Shown here piece after piece: positions 37,625-46,721 of a stretch of DNA of 64,000 bases. The stretch lies in the NCBI GenBank assembly GCA_003987775.1, contig RXJD01000020.1, positions 1-64,000 of the forward strand, given 5' to 3'. The DNA comes from Mycobacterium sp. (GTDB lineage: Bacteria > Actinomycetota > Actinomycetes > Mycobacteriales > Mycobacteriaceae). The position numbers and the translations under genes were made by a program. Within the stretch, counting starts at the first letter, position 1; each line of letters opens with the position of its first letter. The notes beneath the pieces were generated by a model. The model was not told the origin of the DNA, searched no databases, and saw nothing but the letters and a program-made list of their open reading frames with translations.

Positions 37625-39643
37625 TCACCAGTGCACGCCCGGCACCAGCCGGGCCATCTGCTTGACCGGCTTGGGCACCCCCACCCGCGGGACGGCGCGC
37701 ACGCCCCGGCTGGGGCGCCTGGGCCTACGGGGTTGCGGGGCAACGGCTTCGGTCGGTTTGGCGACACCGCGGGCGGCGGCGGAATCGGGATAGCCGAGGT
37801 AGAGCTGGTGCAGAATCCGGCGGGACAGCCGGGGCGCGAACTGATGTCCGGCTTCGGCGAGGGTGCCCATCGGGGTGTCGATGCGCACCGGTTTCTCCAC
37901 CAGGCCGCGCACCACCATCGCGGCCGCGCGCTCGGCACTGATGGCCGGCACCGGGTTGAGCCGCTTGGACGGCGCGATCATCGGCGTCGCCACCAGTGGC
38001 ATGTGGATATTGGTGAACGTGATGTGGTCGGACAGCGTCTCGGTGGACACCACGTCAGCGAACGCGTCCAGCGCCGCCTTGGTGGGCAGATACGAGCTGT
38101 ACTTCGGGTTTCGTGCCTGCACGCCGGCGCTGGAGACGTTGACGACGTGACCGAACCTGCGCTCACGCCAGTGCGGCAACAGCGCCAAGACCATCCGCAC
38201 CGCACCGAAGTAGTTGACCGCCATGACGCGTTCGTAATCGTGCAGGCGGTCGGTCGAATTGACCACCGAGCGGCGGATTGAGCGACCGGCGTTGTTCACC
38301 AGATAGTCGACGTGGTCGAAGCGGCCCAGGATGTCTTTGACGGTGTGCTCCACCGACGCCGTATCGGTGATGTCGCAGGTGAACGCGTAGGCCTGCCCGC
38401 CGCCTGCGCGAATCTCCTCGACCAGCTCGTCGAGGGCTTCGCCATTGCGGGCCAGCGCGAACACGGTGGCGCCGCGCCGCGCCACGGCCAGCGCCGAGGC
38501 GCGCCCGATACCGCTGGATGCGCCGGTGATGATGACGTGCCGGCCCACCAGTGGTCCGTTCGGGTCGTCGCGCCGGGCGCGGTCGGGGTCAAGGTGTTCA
38601 GCCCAGTACCGCCACAGCTTCGGCGCGTATGCGGCGAACTCGGGGACTGCAATCCCGGTGCCCTGCAACGCCTCCCGTGTCTTGTCACTGACGAAGGTGG
38701 GGGCCAGGTCGACCACGTCGAGAACTTCGGCGGGCACGCCGAGCTGGGTGGCCGCCATGTTGCGCACCACTTTGGCGCGCCCGCTCACCTTCAGCACCGA
38801 GGTCGCCATCGAGCGCGGCAGCGTCCCGCGTAGCGGCGGCAGCCCGGCGGCTCGCGCGATGCCCCGGTAGATACCGCGCAGCCCGACGGTGGTGGGTGCC
38901 GTCAGGTGGAACGTCTGACCGTCTAGAGAAGCCGAGCCGTCGGCATGCATGAGTGCCACGAGCGCGTCGGCCACGTAGTCGACCGGGACAATGTTGGTGC
39001 GTCCGGTGTCCGGCAGCATCATCGGTGTGAACGACGGCAGGACGGCCAGCTTGGCCAGCACGCCGAAGAAGTAGTAGGGCCCGTCGATTTTGTCCATCTC
39101 GCCGGTACGGGAATCGCCCACCACCACCGCCGGGCGGTAAATGCGGTGGCGCAGCCCGGGCGTGTTCCGTACCAGGGCCTCGGCCTCGAATTTCGTTCGG
39201 TGGTACGGGGTCGGCAAACTCTGGCCGACGTCGAAGTCGTCCTCGGTGTATTCGCCCCGGAAGTCACCGGCCACCGCGATAGAGGAGACGTGGTGGAACG
39301 TGGCGCCCAGCCGCTGTGCCAGGGTGACGGCCGCGCGGGTGCCCTCGACGTTCGCCGCCCGCTGTTCGGCCTCGCCGGCGGTGATGTCGTAGATGGCCGC
39401 GCAGTGCACCAGGTGGTCGACGGGTCCGAGCTCGGCGATCACCTGCTCGGGCAGATCCAGCTCCGGCAGCTCCCCGACCAGGGGTTTTGCCCGATCACCC
39501 CAGTCCAGGGCGAGACGCTCGAAGCGGCCCAGCGACCGGCGACGGACCAACACCCAGACCTGCGCGCCGGGATCGTGGTCGAGTAGACGGGAAACGAGTC
39601 GGCGGCCAATAAACCCGGTACCGCCGGTAACGACATACCGCAT
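37625..39643 (-). CDS. acrA1: Fatty acyl-CoA reductase AcrA1 (two SDR domains)
   Basis: A 672-residue protein with two reductase domains. Residues 1-~310 form an extended SDR (MRYVVTGGTGFIGRRLVSRL, STRTGEMDK-like YRPAVVVGDSRTG, and the YHRTKFEAE active site). Residues ~370-600 form a classical SDR (GRHVIITGASSGIGRASALA, NAGRSIRRS, YSSYLPTKAALDAFAD). This is the layout of acyl-CoA reductases that make fatty alcohols for wax esters. It matches Rv3391. The ATG at 39643 gives the standard N terminus; the next upstream ATG adds three residues. Confidence 0.92.
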   Translation of the reverse strand: MRYVVTGGTGFIGRRLVSRLLDHDPGAQVWVLVRRRSLGRFERLALDWGDRAKPLVGELPELDLPEQVIAELGPVDHLVHCAAIYDITAGEAEQRAANVEGTRAAVTLAQRLGATFHHVSSIAVAGDFRGEYTEDDFDVGQSLPTPYHRTKFEAEALVRNTPGLRHRIYRPAVVVGDSRTGEMDKIDGPYYFFGVLAKLAVLPSFTPMMLPDTGRTNIVPVDYVADALVALMHADGSASLDGQTFHLTAPTTVGLRGIYRGIARAAGLPPLRGTLPRSMATSVLKVSGRAKVVRNMAATQLGVPAEVLDVVDLAPTFVSDKTREALQGTGIAVPEFAAYAPKLWRYWAEHLDPDRARRDDPNGPLVGRHVIITGASSGIGRASALAVARRGATVFALARNGEALDELVEEIRAGGGQAYAFTCDITDTASVEHTVKDILGRFDHVDYLVNNAGRSIRRSVVNSTDRLHDYERVMAVNYFGAVRMVLALLPHWRERRFGHVVNVSSAGVQARNPKYSSYLPTKAALDAFADVVSTETLSDHITFTNIHMPLVATPMIAPSKRLNPVPAISAERAAAMVVRGLVEKPVRIDTPMGTLAEAGHQFAPRLSRRILHQLYLGYPDSAAARGVAKPTEAVAPQPRRPRRPSRGVRAVPRVGVPKPVKQMARLVPGVHW

Positions 39644-39693
39644 GCAGCCCATCGTGGCGGCATTGCGCCGCCCGCGTCAACCTTGACGCGCGC

Positions 39694-40404
39694 TCAGTTG
39701 AAGCTGCGCACGCCGTCCCAGTCGACCAGCGTCCAGCCGCTGACCGGGTTGCCGCTGATCACCACGCGCCCGACATTGGGCAGCGGGTGGCTGTTGAGCA
39801 GGCTCAGCTTGGGGTTTCTGACGTTCATCAGCGTCCACACCATGATTGCCGTGCCCTGGGAGAACACCGCCGGCTTGTTGTGTCCGCTGTCGTAGATCTT
39901 GCGGACCGCGGCGCTGAACTGAGAGTTGAAGTCGCTGCCGCTCACCGAGCCCGGGATGCTGGTGTCCACGTCGCCGTCCACCCAGCGGACCGGCGCCAAC
40001 ATGTAGGTCGAGTTCGCCATCGACTCGGGCTTGCCGTTGTACCACCCGGCGTTGATCGACTGCAGGCCCTGCAGGACCTCGACCTGCCGGCCGACCTCGG
40101 TGGCCAGCGGCCCGGCGGTCTGCTGGTCGGCAGCCATGGGGGAGGAGTACAAGGCGTCGAACTCGGTGTGTCCGACCTGATGGGCGAGCTGCTGAGCCTG
40201 TCCCTTGCCGTCGGCGGTGAGGCTGGGGCCGGGCACCGCGGTGTCGATGATGCCGTCGGCGTTGGCCTGGGACTGCGCGTTGCGGATGAAGGTGAGGGTG
40301 ATGCTGCGTGCCTGCGGGCTGCTGCTGCAGGCCCCCAGGATCACCGCCACGGCGGCCACAGCTACGAATTGGGAGACCTTTCGGACCAAGGTGCGCTTCG
40401 CCAT
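39694..40404 (-). CDS. lpqD: Lipoprotein LpqD, histidine-phosphatase-like without the catalytic His
   Basis: A 236-residue lipoprotein matching Rv3390 in length and position. The signal peptide ends in lipobox LGAC with Cys26. The mature part has the phosphoglycerate-mutase/histidine-phosphatase fold (ITLTFIRNAQSQANADGIID, YSSPMAADQQTAGPLA). The catalytic RHG motif reads R41-N42-A43 and the second His region (usually SHGG) reads FSQGTAIMVW, so it is probably a pseudoenzyme. It may bind phosphorylated wall or surface molecules. The ATG at 40404 gives the family length. Confidence 0.88.
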   Translation of the reverse strand: MAKRTLVRKVSQFVAVAAVAVILGACSSSPQARSITLTFIRNAQSQANADGIIDTAVPGPSLTADGKGQAQQLAHQVGHTEFDALYSSPMAADQQTAGPLATEVGRQVEVLQGLQSINAGWYNGKPESMANSTYMLAPVRWVDGDVDTSIPGSVSGSDFNSQFSAAVRKIYDSGHNKPAVFSQGTAIMVWTLMNVRNPKLSLLNSHPLPNVGRVVISGNPVSGWTLVDWDGVRSFN

Positions 40405-40497
40405 GGCGATAGCCTGCCCTGCCGACACCGTTGGTGGGAAGGGTTTGCGATGGTTACTTCACCGAAATTGCGGAATTGACATCTGGAGGAGACTCGC

Positions 40498-41367
40498 ATG
40501 GCGATTGACCCGAGTGCCGTCGGAGCGGTGACCAAGCCGCAGCTGTTCGAGTGGATCGACCGGGACACGCTGCTGTATGCGCTCGGAGTGGGAGCCGGGC
40601 TCGAGGATCTTTCCTTCACCACCGAAAACAGCCACGACATCCCGCAGCAGGTGCTACCGACCTATGCGGTGATCTGCTGCCCGGCTTTCGGGGCCGCCGG
40701 CAAGGTGGGAACGTTCAACTGGGCCATGCTCTTACACGGATCGCAGACCGTCCGGCTGCACGCGCCGCTTCCGCCGGCCGGCAAGTTGTCCGTCGTCTCG
40801 GAGGTCGTCGACATCCAGGACAAGGGCGAGGGCAAGAACGCCATCCTGATGCTGCGCGGCAAAGGTACCGATCCCGACTCCGGGACGCTGGTCGCCGAGA
40901 CGCTGACCACGCTCGTCATCCGCGGTGAGGGCGGCTTCGGGGGCGAGAAGGGGGAGCGGCCGGTGGCTCCGGAGTTCCCTGACCGCGAGCCCGACGTGCG
41001 TGTCGAGCTGCCCACCCGCGAGGATCAGGCGCTGATCTACCGGTTGTCCGGCGACCGCAACCCGCTGCACAGCGATCCCTGGTTCGCCACGAACCTGGCC
41101 GGCTTCCCCAAGCCGATTCTGCACGGGCTGTGCACCTATGGGGTCGCGGGCCGCGCGCTGGTGGCCGAGTTGGGCCAGGGCGTCGCCGCCAACATCACCT
41201 CGATCGCCGCGCGGTTCACCAAACCGGTGTTCCCCGGGGAGACGCTGTCGACCTTGATCTGGAAGACCGGGCCGGGCAAGGCGGTCTTCCGCACCGAGGC
41301 TTCCGGCGCCGAAGGTCAGGGGCCGCGACTGGTGCTCGACGACGGCGAAGTCGAGTACGTGTCATAG
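40498..41367 (+). CDS. htdY: (R)-3-hydroxyacyl-thioester dehydratase HtdY (MaoC-like)
   Basis: A 289-residue double-hotdog dehydratase. The hydratase motif is YRLSGDRNPLHSDPWFA in the C-terminal hotdog, with the catalytic Asp and His, followed by GFPKPILHGLCTYGVAGRAL. The N-terminal hotdog (FTTENSHDIPQQVLPTYAVI) lacks the motif. It hydrates or dehydrates (R)-3-hydroxyacyl-CoA in fatty acid or sterol side-chain metabolism, and matches Rv3389c. GGAGGAG lies before the ATG. Tandem repeats begin at its stop codon. Confidence 0.92.
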   Translation: MAIDPSAVGAVTKPQLFEWIDRDTLLYALGVGAGLEDLSFTTENSHDIPQQVLPTYAVICCPAFGAAGKVGTFNWAMLLHGSQTVRLHAPLPPAGKLSVVSEVVDIQDKGEGKNAILMLRGKGTDPDSGTLVAETLTTLVIRGEGGFGGEKGERPVAPEFPDREPDVRVELPTREDQALIYRLSGDRNPLHSDPWFATNLAGFPKPILHGLCTYGVAGRALVAELGQGVAANITSIAARFTKPVFPGETLSTLIWKTGPGKAVFRTEASGAEGQGPRLVLDDGEVEYVS

Positions 41368-41549
41368 CGGCGATCGCAAGCGCGGCGGAGCCGGGCGCAA
41401 GCGCGGTGGAGCCGGGCGCTGCGGGTCGACGCCGTCAGGGTAGCGGCGATCGCAAGCGCGGTGGAGCCGGGCGCTGCGGGTCGACGCCGTCAGGGGAGCG
41501 GCGATCGCAAGCGCGGCGGAGCCGGGCGCTGCGGGTCGGCGCCGTCGGG
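41366..41549. repeat. Tandem ~55-bp repeats between htdY and the permease gene
   Basis: Units beginning AGCGGCGATCGCAAGCGCGG start at 41366, 41442 and 41497. The last two are 55 bp apart; the first carries a partial internal duplication (a second AGCGCGGTGGAGCCGGGCGC). The array spans the htdY stop and the permease C terminus, so repeat number could change the permease tail (the PQRPAPPRLRSP segment). Confidence 0.85.
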
Positions 41550-42959
41550 GCTGGGTTTCACCGCGCGGTAGTAGTGCAGGTAGGCGGCGGCCGGCACCAC
41601 GACGAACGTCAGCACGATCAGCACGATCGAGAAGTAGTTGGCGCCGCCGTGTGGCCGCATGATCAGCGTCCGGTAGTCGAACGACACCGCGAGCGCCACC
41701 GAGATCACCACCGCCGCTACCGGTAACACCTTGTCGGTGAACGTGTTTCGTCGTACCTGTGAATGCGGGCCGGTGCGGTCGCGGGCCAGGACGATCAGGG
41801 CGATCGGGACGATGATGAACTGGATGAACCGGGCGATCACCGCCAGCCCGGTCAGGGTCTCGCTGTCGAAGCGCAGCGCCAGCGGAAAGGCCAGCGCCAG
41901 CGCCGCGGTGATGGCGAAAGCCAGCATCGGGACGCCGAACCGGTTCTGTCGCGACAGGCGGTGGGGCAGGGTGCCGGTGTCCGCCAGCGCGGTCCACAGT
42001 CGCGGCGCACCGAACGACGCGGCCACGTTGATACCGAACATGGACACCAGCGCGCCCAGGACGACGATGCTGCGGAAGGTGTCGTTCCCGATCGCCGCGG
42101 CCAGTTTGACCGTGGCGGTGGACTGCACAATCTGGTTGGAGCCCAACAGCATTGCCACCGTGACCGCCAGCACGTAGACGGTGCCGACCGCCAGGATCGA
42201 CAGCGGGATCGCCCGGGGCAGATTGCGGTCGGGTTCGTCCATCTCCTCGGCGGCGTTGGCGATCGATTCGAAGCCGGTGAAGGCATACAGCGCGGCCACG
42301 GTGGCCAGCACCACGCCCGTGAGCGTGCTCTGACCGAGTTCGACGACCCCGAACAAGGCGTAGGGCGCCGGTTGATACACACCGGGATCGTCTGCCGTGG
42401 CGTAGTTGTTCACGTGCTGCGTGGTGATCACCCAGAGACCGCCGGCGACGAAGACGCCGAGCGCGAACACCTTCCCGACGGTGGAGATGGCGTTGGCCCA
42501 TTTGATCACCCGGTTGCCGAACAGGTTGATCAGCAGCAGCACGCCGATGAAGAGCAGGAACGTCAACGTCTTGACGCTGAACAAATGGGTGTCCCGGTCC
42601 CAGTGCTGTTGCGGGAAAACAACTCTGAGCAAGGTCGAAACGAACAGCGTGGCCAGTACGCCCCATGCGATGGAGGCGACTATTGCGTGCGTGACCCCGA
42701 CGTAGATGCCGATCCGCTGACCGAACGCGGCCGTCGTATAGGCGTACGAGGCGCCGTTGGTCCTGACGTAGCGGGCGGCGGTGGCGAAGACGAGAGCCAT
42801 GATGCCGGCGAACACGCCGGCCAGGACGTAGGCCAGCGGTGCCAGCGGGCCTGCCAGTTTGATGACCGCGCCGGGGGTCAAGAAGATGCCGGCTCCGATG
42901 ACGGCGTTGATTCCGAGCATGACGATGCTCCAGAAACCGAGCTTGCTGATCGGACACAC
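41490..42959 (-). CDS. APC-family amino acid permease
   Basis: A 489-residue transporter with about 12 transmembrane segments. LGINAVIGAGIFLTPGAVIK is the first helix of the amino acid-polyamine-cation family, with its broken-helix Gly motif, and YAFTGFESIANAAEEMDEPD is the consensus helix 6 region. It probably imports or exchanges an amino acid; the substrate is not predictable. The start is GTG at 42959. The C-terminal ~20 residues (Pro/Arg-rich) are encoded by the tandem repeat. I recall no such gene between htdY and PE_PGRS52 in H37Rv. Confidence 0.87.
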   Translation of the reverse strand: MCPISKLGFWSIVMLGINAVIGAGIFLTPGAVIKLAGPLAPLAYVLAGVFAGIMALVFATAARYVRTNGASYAYTTAAFGQRIGIYVGVTHAIVASIAWGVLATLFVSTLLRVVFPQQHWDRDTHLFSVKTLTFLLFIGVLLLINLFGNRVIKWANAISTVGKVFALGVFVAGGLWVITTQHVNNYATADDPGVYQPAPYALFGVVELGQSTLTGVVLATVAALYAFTGFESIANAAEEMDEPDRNLPRAIPLSILAVGTVYVLAVTVAMLLGSNQIVQSTATVKLAAAIGNDTFRSIVVLGALVSMFGINVAASFGAPRLWTALADTGTLPHRLSRQNRFGVPMLAFAITAALALAFPLALRFDSETLTGLAVIARFIQFIIVPIALIVLARDRTGPHSQVRRNTFTDKVLPVAAVVISVALAVSFDYRTLIMRPHGGANYFSIVLIVLTFVVVPAAAYLHYYRAVKPSPDGADPQRPAPPRLRSPLP

Positions 42960-43027
42960 TCCTAGCCGCGGTAGCCCACGCTCGACACCGGAGTGTCCAG
43001 CGTGTCACATGTGGGTGAGCGGACGGG

Positions 43028-45070
43028 TCAGGTCCCGTCGCCGCCGTGTGCCCCGGCCGCACCGAACAGCGTGCCCTTCGCACCGCCGGCGGCACCGAGT
43101 CCGCCGATGCCCGGGGTGGTGCTGAGTCCGCCGTCGCCGCCGTTGCCGCCGTTGCCGCCGTTGCCGATCGTCTGTGCGCTGCCGCCGACTGCCCCTGCAC
43201 CGCCGTGGCCGCCGTTTCCTTGTGCACCTTGTGAGCCGCCACTGACGCCGGAGCCGAAGAGACCACCCACGCCGCCGGTGCCGCCGTTACCCCCGCCGCC
43301 GCCGTTGCCGTAGAGCAGGCCGCCGTTTGCGCCGGTACCGCCGCTACCGCCGGTGCCGCCGGCCCCGCCGGTGCCGCCGTTGCCTCCGATGCCGGGGACG
43401 CCCTGTTTACCGCCGTTGCCGGCCGTGCCGCCGGACCCGCCGGTCCCGCCGCTGCCGCCGCTGCCGCCGTTTCCGGTCAGCAGGCCGCTGCGGCCGCCGT
43501 TGGCTCCGGCGCCACCACTGCCTCCGGCTCCGCCGGTGCCTCCGGTGCCGCCCTGTTGGGTGGGTGTGCCGTCGACACCGGTCTGGGCGCCGCCGCCGCC
43601 ACCGCCGTTGCCGCCCGTGCCGGCGTTACCACCATTGCCGAACAGTCCGGCGTTGCCTCCGGCGCCTCCGTTGCCGCCGGCGCCACCGGCGCCGCCGGCG
43701 TTGCCGTTGCGGGTACCGCCGGCGGCGGCCGTATTACTGCCGCCGCTGCCGCCGTTACCGCCCGCGCCGGCATCGCCGGTCAGCCACCCGCCGTTGCCCC
43801 CGGCACCACCGGCACCGCCATGACCGCCTATCGACCCGGCTTGTCGGCCGACCGTGTTTCCGCCCGCTCCGCCTTGCCCGCCGTGGCCTCCGGCCCCGTT
43901 CAAGCGGGCGCTGCCGCCGGCGCCGCCGTCTCCGGCCTGACCGCCGGAGGAATTGGTGCCGCCCGCGTTGTTGCGACCGCCGGCCCCGCCGTCGCCGGCA
44001 TCGCCACCGTTGCCGGACAGCCAGCCACCGGTTCCGCCGCCCCCGCCGTTGCCGCCGGCGCCGCCGTTGCCGGTTCCGCCGGTCTGGTGTGACCCGGCGC
44101 CGCCCGCACCGCCGTGACCACCGTTGCCGATCAGTCCGGCGCTGCCCCCTGTCCCGCCGGCAGCGCCGGCGCCGCCATTACCGCTCGCGACATTCACACC
44201 GCCCGAGCCGCCGGCACCGGCGGTCCCACCATTGCCGTAGAGGCCCGCACCGGCGCCGCCGCTCCCTCCGGCACCGCCATTGCCGCCGGTGGAGCCGCCG
44301 CCGTTGGAGCTTCCGCCGTCGCCCCCTGCGGCCCCGGCACCGCCGTTGCCGAATAGCCATCCCGCGGCGCCCCCGGCCCCGCCGGCACCTCCGGTGCCGC
44401 CGGCTCCTCCTCCGCTGACGTTGTCGCCGCCGGCCCCACCTGCCGCACCCGCTCCGCCGTCGCCCAACAGGTAGCCGCCACCGCCGCCGGCGCCCCCGGC
44501 TCCGCCGGCGCCCGCGGACGGGCCGGACTGGCTGTTCTCCCCACCGACACCGCCGGCTCCGCCGGACCCGCCGTTGCCGAACAGTCCGGCGTGCCCGCCG
44601 CCCCCACCCGCGCCACCGGCCGAGGCGGTCAGGGTGTTCTGCCCGGCCGCACCATGGCCACCGTTGCCGCCGGCGCCGGCGACACCGCTAAACAGCCCGG
44701 CGTTCCCGCCGTAGCCGCCGGCGCCACCCGCCCCGCCCGGCGTGACCGCGTCACCGTCGGCGCCGGCCGCACCGCCGCCACCGCCGCCACCCGAGCCCCA
44801 CAACCACGCGTTGCCGCCGGCGCCACCGGCACCGCCGGCGGCACCGAGGCTGGTAGCGGCACCGCCGCTGCCACCGGCCCCGCCATTGCCGTACAGCCAA
44901 CCACCGCTGCCACCGGCCCCACCGGCCGCGCCGGCCCCGCCGTTACCGCCGCTGCCGCCGTTGCCGATGAAGCCCGCCGACCCACCGGCGCCGCCGGCCA
45001 CCCCGGCAGTGGTCTGCGTGAAGCCGTTGCCGCCGTTGCCGTAGAGCAGTCCGCCGGCCCCGCCGTTCGG
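43028..45070. repeat. PGRS repeat region
   Basis: About 2 kb of GC-rich triplet-biased sequence (plus-strand GCCGCC/GCCGTTGCC) encoding GGA/GGN repeats. It is prone to recombination and length variation, and hard to assemble from short reads. Confidence 0.9.
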
Positions 45071-45448
45071 GCTGGCCGCCGTGCCGTCTGCACCGTTGCC
45101 GATCAACGGGCGGCCCAGCAATGTCTGGGTGGGCGCGTTGATCGCGTCCAGCACGATCTGCTGCACATTGGTGGTCTCGGCGAGCGCATACGAGTTGGCA
45201 CCAGCGGCCAGCGCCTGCGTGAACTGGCTTTGAAACGCTCTTGCCTGCGCGCTGATCGCCTGAAACGAGGCGCCGTGTTGGCCGAACGCCACGGTGATCG
45301 CCGCGGAAATCTCATCTGCGGCCGCGGCCTGCACATGCGTGGTCGGGGCCAGTGCCGCCGCGGCGGCCGCGTCGAGCGCTGATCTGATGGCCGCCACCTC
45401 TGCCGCCGCTGCGGTCATGGATTCTGGATTTGCATACACGAACGACAC
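43028..45448 (-). CDS. PE_PGRS family protein
   Basis: An 806-residue protein. Residues 1-~95 form the PE domain (MSFVYANPESMTAAAAEVAA, GASFQAISAQARAFQSQFTQ). A short linker with PTQTLLGRPLIGNGADG, the GRPLI motif typical of PE_PGRS proteins, follows. The remaining ~680 residues are Gly-Gly-Ala and Gly-Gly-Asn repeats such as GGAGGNGGWLYGNGG. PE_PGRS proteins are exported by ESX-5, and the PGRS region may bind calcium. It is positionally equivalent to PE_PGRS52 (Rv3388). GGGAGGACTGCC precedes the GTG start. Confidence 0.94.
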   Translation of the reverse strand: MSFVYANPESMTAAAAEVAAIRSALDAAAAAALAPTTHVQAAAADEISAAITVAFGQHGASFQAISAQARAFQSQFTQALAAGANSYALAETTNVQQIVLDAINAPTQTLLGRPLIGNGADGTAASPNGGAGGLLYGNGGNGFTQTTAGVAGGAGGSAGFIGNGGSGGNGGAGAAGGAGGSGGWLYGNGGAGGSGGAATSLGAAGGAGGAGGNAWLWGSGGGGGGGAAGADGDAVTPGGAGGAGGYGGNAGLFSGVAGAGGNGGHGAAGQNTLTASAGGAGGGGGHAGLFGNGGSGGAGGVGGENSQSGPSAGAGGAGGAGGGGGYLLGDGGAGAAGGAGGDNVSGGGAGGTGGAGGAGGAAGWLFGNGGAGAAGGDGGSSNGGGSTGGNGGAGGSGGAGAGLYGNGGTAGAGGSGGVNVASGNGGAGAAGGTGGSAGLIGNGGHGGAGGAGSHQTGGTGNGGAGGNGGGGGTGGWLSGNGGDAGDGGAGGRNNAGGTNSSGGQAGDGGAGGSARLNGAGGHGGQGGAGGNTVGRQAGSIGGHGGAGGAGGNGGWLTGDAGAGGNGGSGGSNTAAAGGTRNGNAGGAGGAGGNGGAGGNAGLFGNGGNAGTGGNGGGGGGAQTGVDGTPTQQGGTGGTGGAGGSGGAGANGGRSGLLTGNGGSGGSGGTGGSGGTAGNGGKQGVPGIGGNGGTGGAGGTGGSGGTGANGGLLYGNGGGGGNGGTGGVGGLFGSGVSGGSQGAQGNGGHGGAGAVGGSAQTIGNGGNGGNGGDGGLSTTPGIGGLGAAGGAKGTLFGAAGAHGGDGT

Positions 45449-45554
45449 GGCAGTCCTCCCGATAGACTGCCGCGCAGCCTAACCCCGATCCGGCCGCGCC
45501 TCGGTCATTTTGCCGAGGTTGTCCGTAAATAATCGGATTATGGTGGGGCGAAGG

Positions 45555-46685
45555 TTAATTCACGCCAGCGTCAGATAATTCCCGGGCCAGCTGATGAGTG
45601 AATTCGGCGGCCTGGGCGGGACTGTCCACGGCGAACAGCGCCGCCGTGGCCCGGTCACCATCGTCGTTGTGCCGCACCAGAATTGGGATGCCGTCGGCGC
45701 GCACCGCATCGAACGCGTCCTCGTCGGTGATGTCGTCACCGAGATAGATGGGCAATCGGTGGCCCGCCTGTGCACCGAGGTGCTCCATCACCCACCGCAG
45801 GGTTTTGCCCTTGTCCCAGTCGAGATCCGGGCGAAGTTCGATGACTTCGCGACCAGTGGTCACCCGCAACGCATCGCGCTGCCCGGCGTTGCGCACCGTC
45901 GCCATCACCTCGCCAACCCGATCGCGCGCGGCATTGCGGTAGTGCACCGCGACGCCAAAGCGCTTGTGTTCCACCACAACACCGGGAATCGAGCCGAGTT
46001 GCTCACGCAGCTGCCCGGCCGCCTGCTCGAGGACTGGTATGGCCACCGCAGCTTCTTCGTTCTGGTGGTGGGTGCCATCGGGTGCGGTGAGTTCGAATCC
46101 GTGGCTGCCGGCGTACCAGATGCCGGGCACGCCCACGCGTTTGGACACGTCGGCCAGGTCACGGCCGCTGAGGATGGCAACCGGGCACTGCGCGGCCAGT
46201 TCCCGCAGCGCCTCGGTGGCGCCTGCGACCGGCCGGGCCGCGTCGGGGTCGTTGACAATATCCGACAGGGTGCCGTCGAAGTCGAAGAACACCGCGGGGG
46301 ATTGACCGGCGAGATTGACGGCCTGCCGGGCGTCGGGCAACTCGGACATGCGCTTGTCGCCGGTGCGGACCTTGATAGCAACCGGGTCGGCCACCACCGC
46401 GTCGGCACTCTTGACCGGTTCGGCGCCGACCGCGATCACCAGTGCGAATCCGGCTTCTCGGGCGGCGTTTGCCCCGCGTGCGTCCCCCGCCACCACGGCA
46501 CATCGTCCCGGCCGGGTGCCCAACTTCCCGGCCGTCCCGACGAGCTCCTCGGAGCCGCATACGGCGGTACCGACATGAACCTCGTGCAGCTGGTCGAGCA
46601 GTTGTCGCGAGGACGGCAGGGCCTTGTCGAACAACACCGCATCGTGATGGCGTGGGTCGATGGTCACCGGCCCCGTATTTGGCAT
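45555..46685 (-). CDS. otsB2: Trehalose-6-phosphate phosphatase OtsB2
   Basis: A 376-residue protein with an N-terminal HAD-like accessory domain (~120 residues, MPNTGPVTIDPRHHDAVLFD) and a C-terminal trehalose-phosphatase domain. The catalytic motif is AVFFDFDGTLSDIVNDPDAA, with CPVAILSGRDLADVSKRVGV, SHGFELTAPDG and YLGDDITDEDAFDAVR. It dephosphorylates trehalose 6-phosphate to trehalose, essential in M. tuberculosis (Rv3372). AAGGTGGGG lies before the ATG at 46685. The junction with PE_PGRS is only ~106 bp. Confidence 0.95.
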   Translation of the reverse strand: MPNTGPVTIDPRHHDAVLFDKALPSSRQLLDQLHEVHVGTAVCGSEELVGTAGKLGTRPGRCAVVAGDARGANAAREAGFALVIAVGAEPVKSADAVVADPVAIKVRTGDKRMSELPDARQAVNLAGQSPAVFFDFDGTLSDIVNDPDAARPVAGATEALRELAAQCPVAILSGRDLADVSKRVGVPGIWYAGSHGFELTAPDGTHHQNEEAAVAIPVLEQAAGQLREQLGSIPGVVVEHKRFGVAVHYRNAARDRVGEVMATVRNAGQRDALRVTTGREVIELRPDLDWDKGKTLRWVMEHLGAQAGHRLPIYLGDDITDEDAFDAVRADGIPILVRHNDDGDRATAALFAVDSPAQAAEFTHQLARELSDAGVN

Positions 46686-46721
46686 GCCCCACCTTCTCAC
46701 GGTGGTCAACGCCGGTGTTCG

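Noticed and set aside
43046..43234. Possible CRISPR-like array because of short regular repeats
   Set aside because: The regular repeats are codon repeats of PGRS; there are no conserved direct repeats with unique spacers and no cas genes.
43327..44418. Arg-rich open frame on the plus strand opposite the PE_PGRS gene
   Set aside because: It is the complement of the GGA/GGN repeats; Arg/Cys-rich translation is the usual shadow of PGRS DNA and has no start signal or domain.
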